From positions 62,001 through 126,000 of the forward strand of contig NZ_JACB01000017.1 in the NCBI RefSeq assembly GCF_000520975.1: a DNA stretch of 64,000 bases. Reading direction: 5' to 3'. This document shows, in pieces, positions 28,965 to 37,961 of this stretch. Numbering within the stretch: the stretch's first letter is position 1; each line of letters begins with the position of its first letter. The position numbers and the translations under genes are program-made. The notes below the pieces were generated by a model. That model searched no databases. It was given only the letters and a program-made list of their open reading frames with translations, and was not told the origin of the DNA. This DNA comes from Aquimarina megaterium XH134 (GTDB lineage Bacteria > Bacteroidota > Bacteroidia > Flavobacteriales > Flavobacteriaceae).

Positions 28965-30074
28965 TTAAAGAGATTTAAGTAATCGCTTAAACTTATGGCT
29001 TCCTATTTCTATAGTGTTATTATTTGCTATACGTTCTTTCGCATTATTTGCTATACGTTTTCGTTCATCTCTATCTTGAACAAGTACTAATATTTTTTCT
29101 GCTAATTGATTTATATTACCAGCTTGAAACAAATATCCGTTTACATTATTTTGAATTAAGTCGGGTGTTGAACCTACTTTCGATGAAATTACGGGGAGAC
29201 TTGATGCCATTGCTTCCATCAAAGCATTTGGATAGCCTTCTTTATAAGAAGCCAAAATATAAATATCACTTTCTTTAAAAAGTTCTAACTTATCACTTCC
29301 TTTAACCCAGCCTCTAAAATCAAACATATGGGTTAATTCTTTCCTTTCAACTATTTCAACTATTTCCTTAAAGGCATCTCCATCACCTGCAATAATAAAT
29401 TTAATCTTATTATTTCTTAGTTTGTCTGCTGCTTCTATAATGTCAAAAATACCTTTGTTCCTTGTTACCCATCCCAAAAATAATATATTAATTGTTTTTT
29501 CAGGTGCTCTTTCAATATAAGCTGATCTATTATTGAAATATAAATTCGAATCAATCCAGTTGTGAATTACAGCATATTTATTTATGTTTTCATCTCCTAC
29601 CAAGTCTAAAAAAAATTCTTTCCAAAACTCGCTTTGACACAACACTATATCAACTTTGGATAAAACAAATTTTACCCACTTACGAAAAAATAAGGATGAG
29701 CTTACATCGTCTAGAAGAAATCCAGATCGTGAAGCAAAAATCACTTTCTTTCTAAATAATTTAGACAATAAAGCCATTACTCCTTTTTCTACAAAACTAA
29801 ATCCATCTGCAGAAAACAATATAACTATATCTATTTTACTTAAAATCAGATGCTTTATCAACTTATATATTCTTTTTACTGCATTTATCGAACGTTCCCA
29901 CATCCCTCTATGCTTATTGGTAGAGGCTGTAGAATCAATTAAAACCCAATTAAAATCATTCTTTAAAGCATTTATTAAAGTATCACAAGCAAACATAACA
30001 CCTCCTACATGTTTATACTTTGTTTTCTCGCTAAACGAACCTACAAAAAGAATGTTTTTATTGTTCATATTCAT
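28965..30074 (-). CDS. Glycosyltransferase family 4
   Basis: This 369-residue GT-B enzyme (start at Met1 or Met3) has an N-terminal acceptor domain with KHVGGVMFACDTLI and a C-terminal GT4 domain. The donor-domain motifs are INILFLGWVTRNKGIFDIIEA, FIIAGDGDAF, the retaining-type EX7E region ASYKEGYPNALMEAMASSLPVISS and GSTPDLI. Near the C-terminus RIANN occurs twice in an 8-residue period, encoded by a 24-bp tandem duplication. The gene precedes the 372-bp gap, so it may end the proximal transcription unit. Donor sugar unknown. Confidence 0.91.
   Translation of the reverse strand: MNMNNKNILFVGSFSEKTKYKHVGGVMFACDTLINALKNDFNWVLIDSTASTNKHRGMWERSINAVKRIYKLIKHLILSKIDIVILFSADGFSFVEKGVMALLSKLFRKKVIFASRSGFLLDDVSSSLFFRKWVKFVLSKVDIVLCQSEFWKEFFLDLVGDENINKYAVIHNWIDSNLYFNNRSAYIERAPEKTINILFLGWVTRNKGIFDIIEAADKLRNNKIKFIIAGDGDAFKEIVEIVERKELTHMFDFRGWVKGSDKLELFKESDIYILASYKEGYPNALMEAMASSLPVISSKVGSTPDLIQNNVNGYLFQAGNINQLAEKILVLVQDRDERKRIANNAKERIANNNTIEIGSHKFKRLLKSL
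29019..29059. repeat. Short tandem duplication within the GT4 gene
   Basis: ATTATTTGCTATACGTT occurs at 29019-29035 and again at 29043-29059, a 24-bp period. It keeps the reading frame and encodes two copies of RIANN in the C-terminal helix of the glycosyltransferase. It looks like a recent slippage or duplication event. Confidence 0.75.
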
Positions 30075-30104
30075 AAAAAGTTATTTTGATTTATAATTAA
30101 ATGT

Positions 30105-31028
30105 TCACTTTAAAAACTTTTCTAAGTCCCATTTCAAAATTCTTTTGTCTCTTGAACAAGAGAATAGATTCCTAGCTTTAAGTGTTAATGAAAAAATATA
30201 ATCTTTATGTCCGGAAAAACTTTTTTGAATTATATAGTCTTCAATCGTCATAAGCTTTATTGTTTTGTCCCAACTTGAAGAAATCAAATATTTATGATCA
30301 ATCAAAATTAAATCTGTTATTATGTTTTCATGTAACTTTATTGAATTAATATTATTTAGATTTATATCTAAAACATGAAGAGTTCCTTTGTCATCACCTA
30401 TATATATTAAATTTCGATCGCTATTGAATAAAATACAGGTAATCATTTTCCCTAAATATTTTTCTCTTACAATTTTTTGTGCTTTATCATTTATCACTCT
30501 TATTTTTTTATCATGCCCTCCAACAATTATTTTATCATCAAAAATTGAGATAGCATTTAAAGTAGTTCCTGAAATATTTAACTCATAAAGTAATTGTCCC
30601 TTTATATTCCATTTTTTAAGTTGTCCTCTTTCTCCTATTGAAAAGAAATCGCTAGTATCATTAAAAAAACGAACCCGTTGAAGTAATCCTTGATCTGGAT
30701 CAAATTTATACAACATTTCTTTGGGCTTAACTCCCCAAACAATAATTGAATTATCTTGATTCGTTGTTACTACATATTCGCCATTTATAGATACATCAAA
30801 ATCTAAAACAGCTGATCCAATTCCATTAAAAATAGTAGAATAACTGTTATCAAAAGTACTTAAGTGTATTTCGTTCTTATTAAATTTATTAAAAAATAAG
30901 GCGTCCAAATTTTTATTATAAACTGTTTTAATAATTGGAAATCGAGAACTTAAAAAAACCTCTTTCTCTTGAGAAAAAGCTAGTCTTCCAAATAGAAAAA
31001 CACACATTATAATTAATTTACTCTTCAT
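30105..31028 (-). CDS. Secreted WD40-repeat beta-propeller protein
   Basis: I take the ATG at 31026-31028 as start (307 residues), since this gives a classic signal peptide (KSKLIIMCVFLFGRLAFSQ) and only an 11-bp overlap with the upstream gene; an in-frame start 72 bp earlier would destroy the signal. The mature part is six to seven WD-like repeats with the usual D-x5-W/D ends: NQDNSIIVWGV, GERGQLKKWNI, GHDKKIRVIND, GDDKGTLHVLD, SSWDKTIKLMT, CSRDKRILKWD. A periplasmic or exported propeller is unusual among polysaccharide genes and may scaffold the assembly machinery. That role is inference. Confidence 0.82.
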   Translation of the reverse strand: MKSKLIIMCVFLFGRLAFSQEKEVFLSSRFPIIKTVYNKNLDALFFNKFNKNEIHLSTFDNSYSTIFNGIGSAVLDFDVSINGEYVVTTNQDNSIIVWGVKPKEMLYKFDPDQGLLQRVRFFNDTSDFFSIGERGQLKKWNIKGQLLYELNISGTTLNAISIFDDKIIVGGHDKKIRVINDKAQKIVREKYLGKMITCILFNSDRNLIYIGDDKGTLHVLDINLNNINSIKLHENIITDLILIDHKYLISSSWDKTIKLMTIEDYIIQKSFSGHKDYIFSLTLKARNLFSCSRDKRILKWDLEKFLK

Positions 31029-32199
31029 TAGAATTGAAATTAATAAGTAATAAATAGAAGAAGGAAAAAAACACAATTCCTCTTTGCCTCTGCAAAACAT
31101 TTTCTGTTAAGAAAAATATGCTTACTAAAATTAAAAAAATCAATAAAAGATTATTGGTTTGTTTGAATGCAATACGATAACCTTTAATGAGTATAACCAC
31201 AAGAATACCAAAACCTATCAATCCAAATCTAAGTAATGAATCTAAATATTGATTATGACTATTATATTCATAAAAAATAAAAAAATTATTTCCTAACAAA
31301 TAATTCCCATAATCTAATGCATTTTGGGCATCTCCAGTACCATATCCAAATATGGGATTCTCTTTATAAGAATTCCACCAACCTGACCATATCATCATTC
31401 TTTCTTGCATTGATGAAGATGCTTCGAGAAATCGAGACAAAAAATCGAAATAATAAACTATACTCAAAGAAATACAGATAAATACGAAAATTGTAATTAA
31501 ATATCTCTTTTTTATCTTTTTAAGATTTATACTTAAATAAATTAGTAAAATTACAAGAAAAGAAACCATCCCTGTCCTTGATTGTAGAAAAAGGATTGGA
31601 ATCAAAAAAACCAAAACAATTGATATAATTCCCACTTTCCTCCTTTTTGAAACTGTATTTAGAAACTCTTCTAATAAAAAAAAGGTATTAAAAATTAGAA
31701 ACATCATATAATATGCAGGGTGAATATCTATTCTTTTTGTAAAACCGGAATAATACCACACATTAGTATTATCTGGGTGATATAAAAAAGTATACAGATT
31801 AGTAAAAAAAAGGAAAAGGGATACGAATAGACAGCTAATACAAAATGACCATAGAATATTACTTTTTTGTTTTTTGCCTAAATTTAACATGTTAAATGCA
31901 ATAGGTAAAATTAAAAAAGGGATCATCTTTTGTAAATACTGTAATCCATCTTTGGTATTATCAGTATAAATCATACCTAAAATAGTAACAACAAAAAAAG
32001 CAGTCAACATTTTACCTTTTGTAAATTGTAAAACTTGGCGGGGCCTGTTAAAATAAAAATTACCTAAGGCAAATAGTGATATAAAAATTATGCTTAAAGA
32101 ATTAAAATTATGTTTTAAAGGAAGAGTAAAAACAATAAAACTAAAAAAAAAGACTGTTGCTTTTGGCGAATTAAAAAAAGATTGCAAATATTTTATCAT
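31018..32199 (-). CDS. O-antigen polymerase/ligase-like membrane protein
   Basis: The product has 393 residues with about eleven transmembrane helices. The periplasmic loop has GYGTGDAQNALDYG and YNSHNQYLDSLLRFGLIGFG, the Wzy_C/WaaL signature also seen in the homologue at 16904-18202. Both have a conserved early segment (GMIYTDNTKDGLQYLQK here, GLIYTDNLISGFDLVQR there), so they are paralogues. The position among glycosyltransferases and Wzx favours Wzy polymerase for this copy. It starts 2 bp after the upstream GT4 gene and overlaps the WD40 gene by 11 bp. Confidence 0.84.
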   Translation of the reverse strand: MIKYLQSFFNSPKATVFFFSFIVFTLPLKHNFNSLSIIFISLFALGNFYFNRPRQVLQFTKGKMLTAFFVVTILGMIYTDNTKDGLQYLQKMIPFLILPIAFNMLNLGKKQKSNILWSFCISCLFVSLFLFFTNLYTFLYHPDNTNVWYYSGFTKRIDIHPAYYMMFLIFNTFFLLEEFLNTVSKRRKVGIISIVLVFLIPILFLQSRTGMVSFLVILLIYLSINLKKIKKRYLITIFVFICISLSIVYYFDFLSRFLEASSSMQERMMIWSGWWNSYKENPIFGYGTGDAQNALDYGNYLLGNNFFIFYEYNSHNQYLDSLLRFGLIGFGILVVILIKGYRIAFKQTNNLLLIFLILVSIFFLTENVLQRQRGIVFFSFFYLLLINFNSNEE

Positions 32200-32201
32200 C
32201 T

Positions 32202-33302
32202 TTAACTTAGCATTTCATTGTATTTTGTAATCATTTTGGATAACTGAAAATTATTTTCTGCAGTTATTCTAGATTGGGATTCTATTTTTATCTTTTCTTC
32301 ATTAGAGAGGTCCTTAAATTTTAGTAATTTATTTGCTAAATCAGTCACATCATTATTCTCAAATAAGAATCCATTAAAATTATCTTTTATTATATAAGGA
32401 TGATCATTCACATTACTCGCAATAACTGGTAATCCACATGCTAAACTTTCACAAATAGCATTAGGAAACCCTTCTCCAATAGACGTGTGTACTAATACAT
32501 CGGCAATGAGTAAATGATTTTGTACATTTTGAACTTTACCCATCCAGCTCCAATCGTCTTGTAAATTATAATTCGATATTAAATCCTGACACTCTTTAAA
32601 ATATTTATTTTCTTGCTCTAAGAATTCATAGGTTCTACCAAGCCAACTTATTTTAACTTCAATTTTATGTTTGTTTTTCAAAATTTTAACTGCTTCTATC
32701 AAAAGTTTGACATTTTTATTTGAATTTACATGCCCTACACTTACTAAATTTAATCTATCTTTGGATTTAGCGTTTTCTTTAGTACTAAAACTTTCTACGT
32801 TTAACCCATTTGGAATATAAACAATCTTATTCTTTAACTTGGGAAGAGACTTTTTTAAATAATTTGTCTGTGATAGTGAATTTACCGATATCGTATTAGC
32901 AAATCTGTATAATTTTCGAATTATTTTTTCTTTAAAACCTTCCTTCTCTTTTGAATAAAAAGATCTTTCTGAAACTAAAACTTTCGTTTTAGAAAACGTA
33001 ACTATTTTAAATAATAGCACATAAAAACTTGGTACAAATAAAAATGCTACTATTGCATCAAATCTTTGTTTTCTCATGAATAGAATAGCTCTAAAAATAG
33101 CAATTAAATCATATTTGTTTCGTTTATAGAACTTATTAATAGGAATATTGTTTTCTTCTAAAACATGTCCAAAATGATCTCCTTTATTATAGACCAAGAA
33201 ACTCACCTCATTTCCTATTTCTTTTAATCCCACTCCTAAATTAGTGATTTGTCGTTGAGCTCCTCCCGAATTCAAGTTATCTATTACTAAAAGTATTTTC
33301 AT
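32202..33302 (-). CDS. Glycosyltransferase family 4
   Basis: This 366-residue GT-B enzyme has the N-terminal glycine-rich loop LLVIDNLNSGGAQRQITNLG (residues 3-22) and a C-terminal GT4 domain with LVSVGHVNSNKNVKLLIEA, ADVLVHTSIGEGFPNAICESLACGLPVIAS and the closing GFLFENND. The EX7E pair (E in GEGFPNAICE) is present. It overlaps the upstream gene by 4 bp (33299-33302, ATGA). Donor and acceptor cannot be determined from the sequence. Confidence 0.92.
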   Translation of the reverse strand: MKILLVIDNLNSGGAQRQITNLGVGLKEIGNEVSFLVYNKGDHFGHVLEENNIPINKFYKRNKYDLIAIFRAILFMRKQRFDAIVAFLFVPSFYVLLFKIVTFSKTKVLVSERSFYSKEKEGFKEKIIRKLYRFANTISVNSLSQTNYLKKSLPKLKNKIVYIPNGLNVESFSTKENAKSKDRLNLVSVGHVNSNKNVKLLIEAVKILKNKHKIEVKISWLGRTYEFLEQENKYFKECQDLISNYNLQDDWSWMGKVQNVQNHLLIADVLVHTSIGEGFPNAICESLACGLPVIASNVNDHPYIIKDNFNGFLFENNDVTDLANKLLKFKDLSNEEKIKIESQSRITAENNFQLSKMITKYNEMLS

Positions 33303-34687
33303 AATATCATTTTTACTATTAGATAAAGTAGTGTGCTAATCAATGATATAATCAAAAAAACCAACATATAATTATAAAATTGGTTTTTATGATTCAAAAT
33401 ATAATCAACAGAAATTAAAATCACTATAGGATAAATAAATAATAAATGTCTTTGCTCTCCTGTTGCTGTTCCAACCATAATTAAAACCAAAATCAAGAAC
33501 CAAAAAAAAGTTTTTATAAAAACTCTTTTATCAGCATTTTTTTTTAATTGAAATGTATGAATAAAATATAATGGTGATAATAAATACCAAAAAAGATTAC
33601 CAACACCCAAAAATAAAGTAATCAAATTAAACTTATTCATAAAAAGTGGAGGAATCGGACTAAGATAAAAATAGATATAATAGACAAACAATATAATGGG
33701 GTTATTTGAAAGACGAAGACGTAAGCCTAAAGAATTTTGTGCGGCTTCTTCTGTTGATAATTCCCGATAAAAATTTACAGTATAACTAATATAATCCAGA
33801 ATATCTGTAGTAGGAGGTGCTACTTTGGGTGCAGGCAATTGTATCGCCACAAAAAATAAAATCAATATCGCTAAAACAACTACAGGAACTACCCGGTTTA
33901 TAAAAAAAACAATATATACATTATTAGTATTGAATGCAGAATATAATAATATAAAAAATGTTATAAATACAGCACTAGATTTCCTTAAATAAAAAACACA
34001 TAGCAATAGAATAAAAATTGGAATAAGTTTTTTTAAAAGATTTTTATCACTAATTACAAGATATACTATTACTAAAAAAATAGAAATAATCCAAGAATCT
34101 CTAATAATTACAGAAGAATAATAAATTATTGTAGGAAATAAAAGGCAAAAAACCGCTGCTTTTTTTGGAGTAATGGTATCCTTAAATAGTTTTAAACCTA
34201 TTTTGTAGACAAAAGGTGCTATAAATGATCCTACGAAAGAATTTATGATATTAAGATGAAAAAAGAAGTTTGACTTGATACCAATTATATTCAAAATTTT
34301 GAACCAATAAGCAAATACAAAAACATACAATTTATATTGTATAGCTCCCCATTCGAAATGTTCCTTATCAATCGAAAATACTTGAGCCCCTCTCGACAAT
34401 TGATCAGCTATATTATAAAAAGCAAAGTCATCCTGTCCCAAAGAATACCAGGTCCCATTAAGAGACTGAAAACAAAGAGTAATAATTACTGCACTACTCA
34501 CATTAATGAAAAAAGAAATTTTTTGTAGTTTTTTTACAATTTCAAGTTGTTTTTTAAAAAACAATATCCCTAAATATTGAAATAACAAAAAAGTAATAAA
34601 ACTTGAGAAATCTCGATAATAAATCCCAAGCAATAGCAATAAAATTATTGAAGTAAAAAAAGTAAAGTGTATGGTTTTTAATTTCAT
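33299..34687 (-). CDS. Polytopic membrane protein, polymerase or GT-C-like
   Basis: The product has 462 residues with about twelve transmembrane helices. An acidic pair in an early external loop (SLGQDDFAFYNIADQL, about residue 85) and a helix YYSSVIIRDSWIISIF resemble GT-C glycosyltransferases and oligosaccharide polymerases, which carry Asp/Glu in the first loop. I cannot place it in a named family. In an O-antigen locus it could be an alternative Wzy or a lipid-sugar-dependent side-chain transferase. It overlaps the GT4 start by 4 bp and follows the second AsnB-like gene by 12 bp. Confidence 0.7.
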   Translation of the reverse strand: MKLKTIHFTFFTSIILLLLLGIYYRDFSSFITFLLFQYLGILFFKKQLEIVKKLQKISFFINVSSAVIITLCFQSLNGTWYSLGQDDFAFYNIADQLSRGAQVFSIDKEHFEWGAIQYKLYVFVFAYWFKILNIIGIKSNFFFHLNIINSFVGSFIAPFVYKIGLKLFKDTITPKKAAVFCLLFPTIIYYSSVIIRDSWIISIFLVIVYLVISDKNLLKKLIPIFILLLCVFYLRKSSAVFITFFILLYSAFNTNNVYIVFFINRVVPVVVLAILILFFVAIQLPAPKVAPPTTDILDYISYTVNFYRELSTEEAAQNSLGLRLRLSNNPIILFVYYIYFYLSPIPPLFMNKFNLITLFLGVGNLFWYLLSPLYFIHTFQLKKNADKRVFIKTFFWFLILVLIMVGTATGEQRHLLFIYPIVILISVDYILNHKNQFYNYMLVFLIISLISTLLYLIVKMIL

Positions 34688-34699
34688 ATAATTAAATTT

Positions 34700-36595
34700 C
34701 TACATCCATTCATCATACCACATCTGAAAAACAATCATATACCATATATAGTCAAAAACACTATCATCTCCACTCAGATATAACTTTTTATTCTTTAATG
34801 CGTAGGAAACATTAAATATTCCTTGACTATATAATCTTTTTTCATCAAAATAATTGAGTAATAAAGGTTTTAAATCTTTTCTAAACCATTCGATTAATGG
34901 AATTGAAAAACCTTTTTTGGGTCTATCAATCATTTCTCTTGGAACATACTTATGCGTAAGCTCTTTCAACAAATATTTAGTCGTTCCATTTTTAATTTTT
35001 AAGTTTTCCGGTAGTTGAGCAACAAATTCTATAATACGGTGATCTAATAGAGGTTCTCTTGATTCTAAAGATACAGCCATAGAAGCTCTATCGACTTTTG
35101 TAAGAATATCATCAACCAAATACGTCTTATAGTCCATCGCCAAACAAGTGTCTAATGAATTAGAACTAAGTCCAGAATTTTCATTGAAGAAATTCTTTTT
35201 TACAGAAAAACTATTATTCATTGCTCGAAAAACCTCATTTTTACTCATTTTAGACACAGAAACCATCAACAAATCCTTCATTTGACTTTTGGACTTAAGA
35301 ACAAAAGATAGTCCATCATAAAATGTATCAGTTTTAGGGGTTATATTATTAATGATAGCTTTGGATAGCTTTGTTCCAACTACATTTCCAATCATTGGTT
35401 GCAAAAACCCAGGAATATTGTTTAAGGTATTATAATTTTTTACTAAATTAAAATATCTATCATAACCCGCAAAAGTCTCATCACCTCCATCAGCCGAAAG
35501 AGCAACAGTAACTTGATTTCTAGCCATTCTACTAACTAAAAATGTTGGAATTGCAGAGCTATCTCCAAAGGGTTCATCATACATTATTGATAAACTTGGG
35601 ATCACCTTTTTAGCATCATCTACAGTACAATAATATTCATTATGATCTGTACCTAAAAAAGTAGCAGTTTCTTTTGCATAGGTAGCTTCATTATATTTAC
35701 TTTCATTAAACCCAATCGTAAAAGTTTTAATGTTTTCTGTAGTGTGTTTTTGCAATATCGCACTTAATATAGTACTATCATAACCTCCGCTTAAGAACAC
35801 GCCAACAGGCACATCTGCAATCATTCTATATTTAAAGGATGATATCAATATTTTTTCTAATTCATCTAAAGCATCTTTTTCAGAAATTTTTAGTTTCGGC
35901 TTATTATAATGATCATAAACATCCCAGTATTTATTAATCTGAAATTCTTTATTCTTTAAACTAATTTTCAAAAAATGTCCTGATAAAAGTTTATGCGTAT
36001 TTTTAAAGATAGAATGTGGTTGGGGCACATATCCATATTGAAAGAAAAGAGCTACTGAATCTAAATCTATTTCTTTTTTAAAACTTGGATGTTGATGAAA
36101 CGATTTTAATTCTGAAGAAAATAGAAACAATCCATCTTCATAATAATAATATAAGGGTTTTACCCCAGGTCTGTCTCGATAGATAAATAATTCATCACTT
36201 TTTTTATCATAGATACAAAACGCAAACATTCCAATAAATTTATCTACTGCCTTTTCTCCCCATTGATCAAAAGCGTGTAAAATAACTTCGGTATCAGAAT
36301 CTGTAATAAAGCTATGATCTAACTCTTCTAATTCTTTTTTTATTTCTTTATAATTATAGAATTCCCCGTTAAATACAATAATTAAATTTTTGTACTCCAT
36401 AGGTTGATTTGCGCTAGTAGACAAATCAATGATTGAAAGTCTTTTGTGTCCTAAACCCAATTGAAATTCATTGTTTTGAATATATCTAATACCATCTCCA
36501 TCTGGACCTCGATGGCGTAATTGGCTGGTCATTAAACTAATAACTTGTTCATCAGTTTGCTTATTAAAATCTATAAAACCTGCTATCCCACACAT
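34700..36595 (-). CDS. Asparagine synthase-like glutamine amidotransferase (copy 2)
   Basis: I set the start at the ATG at 36593-36595, so that the glutaminase nucleophile is Cys2 (MCGIAGFIDF), as required after Met removal; an in-frame ATG 9 bp upstream would block this. 631 residues. Motifs are LRHRGPDGDG, FNGEFYNYKE, the PP-loop FLSGGYDSTILSAIL, SADGGDETFAGYDRY and LESREPLLDHRIIEF. As with the other two copies, amidation of a uronic acid carboxylate is the likely role. It lies between wzx and the polymerase-like gene. Confidence 0.91.
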   Translation of the reverse strand: MCGIAGFIDFNKQTDEQVISLMTSQLRHRGPDGDGIRYIQNNEFQLGLGHKRLSIIDLSTSANQPMEYKNLIIVFNGEFYNYKEIKKELEELDHSFITDSDTEVILHAFDQWGEKAVDKFIGMFAFCIYDKKSDELFIYRDRPGVKPLYYYYEDGLFLFSSELKSFHQHPSFKKEIDLDSVALFFQYGYVPQPHSIFKNTHKLLSGHFLKISLKNKEFQINKYWDVYDHYNKPKLKISEKDALDELEKILISSFKYRMIADVPVGVFLSGGYDSTILSAILQKHTTENIKTFTIGFNESKYNEATYAKETATFLGTDHNEYYCTVDDAKKVIPSLSIMYDEPFGDSSAIPTFLVSRMARNQVTVALSADGGDETFAGYDRYFNLVKNYNTLNNIPGFLQPMIGNVVGTKLSKAIINNITPKTDTFYDGLSFVLKSKSQMKDLLMVSVSKMSKNEVFRAMNNSFSVKKNFFNENSGLSSNSLDTCLAMDYKTYLVDDILTKVDRASMAVSLESREPLLDHRIIEFVAQLPENLKIKNGTTKYLLKELTHKYVPREMIDRPKKGFSIPLIEWFRKDLKPLLLNYFDEKRLYSQGIFNVSYALKNKKLYLSGDDSVFDYIWYMIVFQMWYDEWM

Positions 36596-36626
36596 ATTAA
36601 TCAAATATAAAACTAAAATAATCTAT

Positions 36627-37961
36627 TTACTCCCTAAAAAAATCAAAATAAAATAAACCTACACTCAAAACAAAAAGACTAATATATACCCCAATCATTA
36701 TCAATTTATTATAATTAAATTTGTACAGTTTTTCTGAATAAAAAGTATAAATTATAGTAGAGAATATTGATGTTACCAGTGTTGATATTATAATTGCTGA
36801 AAATCCTAAATACTTTATTAGTACATAGGACAATAAAAAATTTAGTAATACCCCAGCAAATGTAATAAATGAAATATATATTGTTTTTCTTTTTATTGTA
36901 TATCCAAATCCATTAATTCCCATCCCTCCAAAAATAATAATTGCCAAAAATATTGCTGGAAGAAGGTCGCTATGTGACAGATAATCTTCTGAGTTTTTAC
37001 CACTTAAAATCTTTATTAAAAAATCTTTAATTAAAAGAATGAAAAAGAATAATGGGACTAATAATAAATTAAAATAATCAAAAACTTTCTTGTTATACAA
37101 TTTCCCTTCTACAGTATTATAATTGTTATACATAACTGGGAGAAAGCCTTTGGATAATATCCCTAACATCAGGTTTCCTATTTGTGCAATTCTATATAAT
37201 AAGGCATACAAACCAACAAAATACATATCTCCTATTAATGTTAAAATTAATATTCTATCACTATAGGCTACTAAGTAATTTGAAAGATATGTAGGAACAA
37301 AAGGAATAGAAATTGATACTAATTCTTTCAATTTACTTTTCCCTTCTTCTAATTTTTTAAATATTAAATATTCTCTTGCTACAAACAGACAAATAATCAT
37401 CCCTATAAAACTGCCAAGGGTCATTCCCAAAAAAAGTTTTTCTATTTCTTTATTGGTACTAAAAAACACAAAAACTAACCCGATTACGATACCCAAAGAA
37501 GAAGAAATGAAATTTATAAACGACGCTTGCTTTGCCTTACCTAGCCATCTAATAAAGTTAAAAACAGATAAAGAAACATAGGTTGTAAAGACATACATTA
37601 TAAGTAAAAAAAATTCTATTTGAGAAAAGAAATTGTAGTAATTGTTAATACCATATCCAAAAAAAGATATTAGTGCTAAAAAAATAAGGGATATCCATAA
37701 TGATCTTGTAAATAAATATCCTAAAAGCTTTTTATTGTCTTTATTATCAACAATGATAATTGCAAATCCTGAATCAAAACCTAGCCCTATTGCTAATGAA
37801 ATAAAACTAACTGTAATTAAGAACAAATCGTACCTTCCGAACTCTTCAACAGTGAAGAAGGTATTTATAAATGGTATTATTAAAAAGCTTAATATTTTAC
37901 TTCCTGCTGTACCGAGGAAGTAGAGAAATGTATCATTAAGGCTTTTTTTAAGTAGATTCAT
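36627..37961 (-). CDS. Polysaccharide flippase (Wzx / MATE-like)
   Basis: The product has 444 residues with about twelve to fourteen hydrophobic helices. The N-terminal helix pattern (LLKKSLNDTFLYFLGTAGSK, then FTVEEFGRYDLFLITVS) and the central PFVPTYLSNYLVAYSDRILI are typical of Wzx/polysaccharide-synthesis flippases, which move undecaprenyl-linked repeat units across the inner membrane. It is the only flippase candidate in the window and so defines this as a Wzx/Wzy-type locus. It overlaps the upstream glycosyltransferase gene by 4 bp (37958-37961). Confidence 0.9.
   Translation of the reverse strand: MNLLKKSLNDTFLYFLGTAGSKILSFLIIPFINTFFTVEEFGRYDLFLITVSFISLAIGLGFDSGFAIIIVDNKDNKKLLGYLFTRSLWISLIFLALISFFGYGINNYYNFFSQIEFFLLIMYVFTTYVSLSVFNFIRWLGKAKQASFINFISSSLGIVIGLVFVFFSTNKEIEKLFLGMTLGSFIGMIICLFVAREYLIFKKLEEGKSKLKELVSISIPFVPTYLSNYLVAYSDRILILTLIGDMYFVGLYALLYRIAQIGNLMLGILSKGFLPVMYNNYNTVEGKLYNKKVFDYFNLLLVPLFFFILLIKDFLIKILSGKNSEDYLSHSDLLPAIFLAIIIFGGMGINGFGYTIKRKTIYISFITFAGVLLNFLLSYVLIKYLGFSAIIISTLVTSIFSTIIYTFYSEKLYKFNYNKLIMIGVYISLFVLSVGLFYFDFFRE

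Noticed and set aside
29019..29059. Possible start of a CRISPR-like array
   Set aside because: Only two units, an 7-bp interval, and in-frame inside a glycosyltransferase gene.
30105..31100. Longer version of the WD40 protein starting at 31100
   Set aside because: The extra 24 residues overlap the upstream gene and mask a good signal peptide that begins at Met25.
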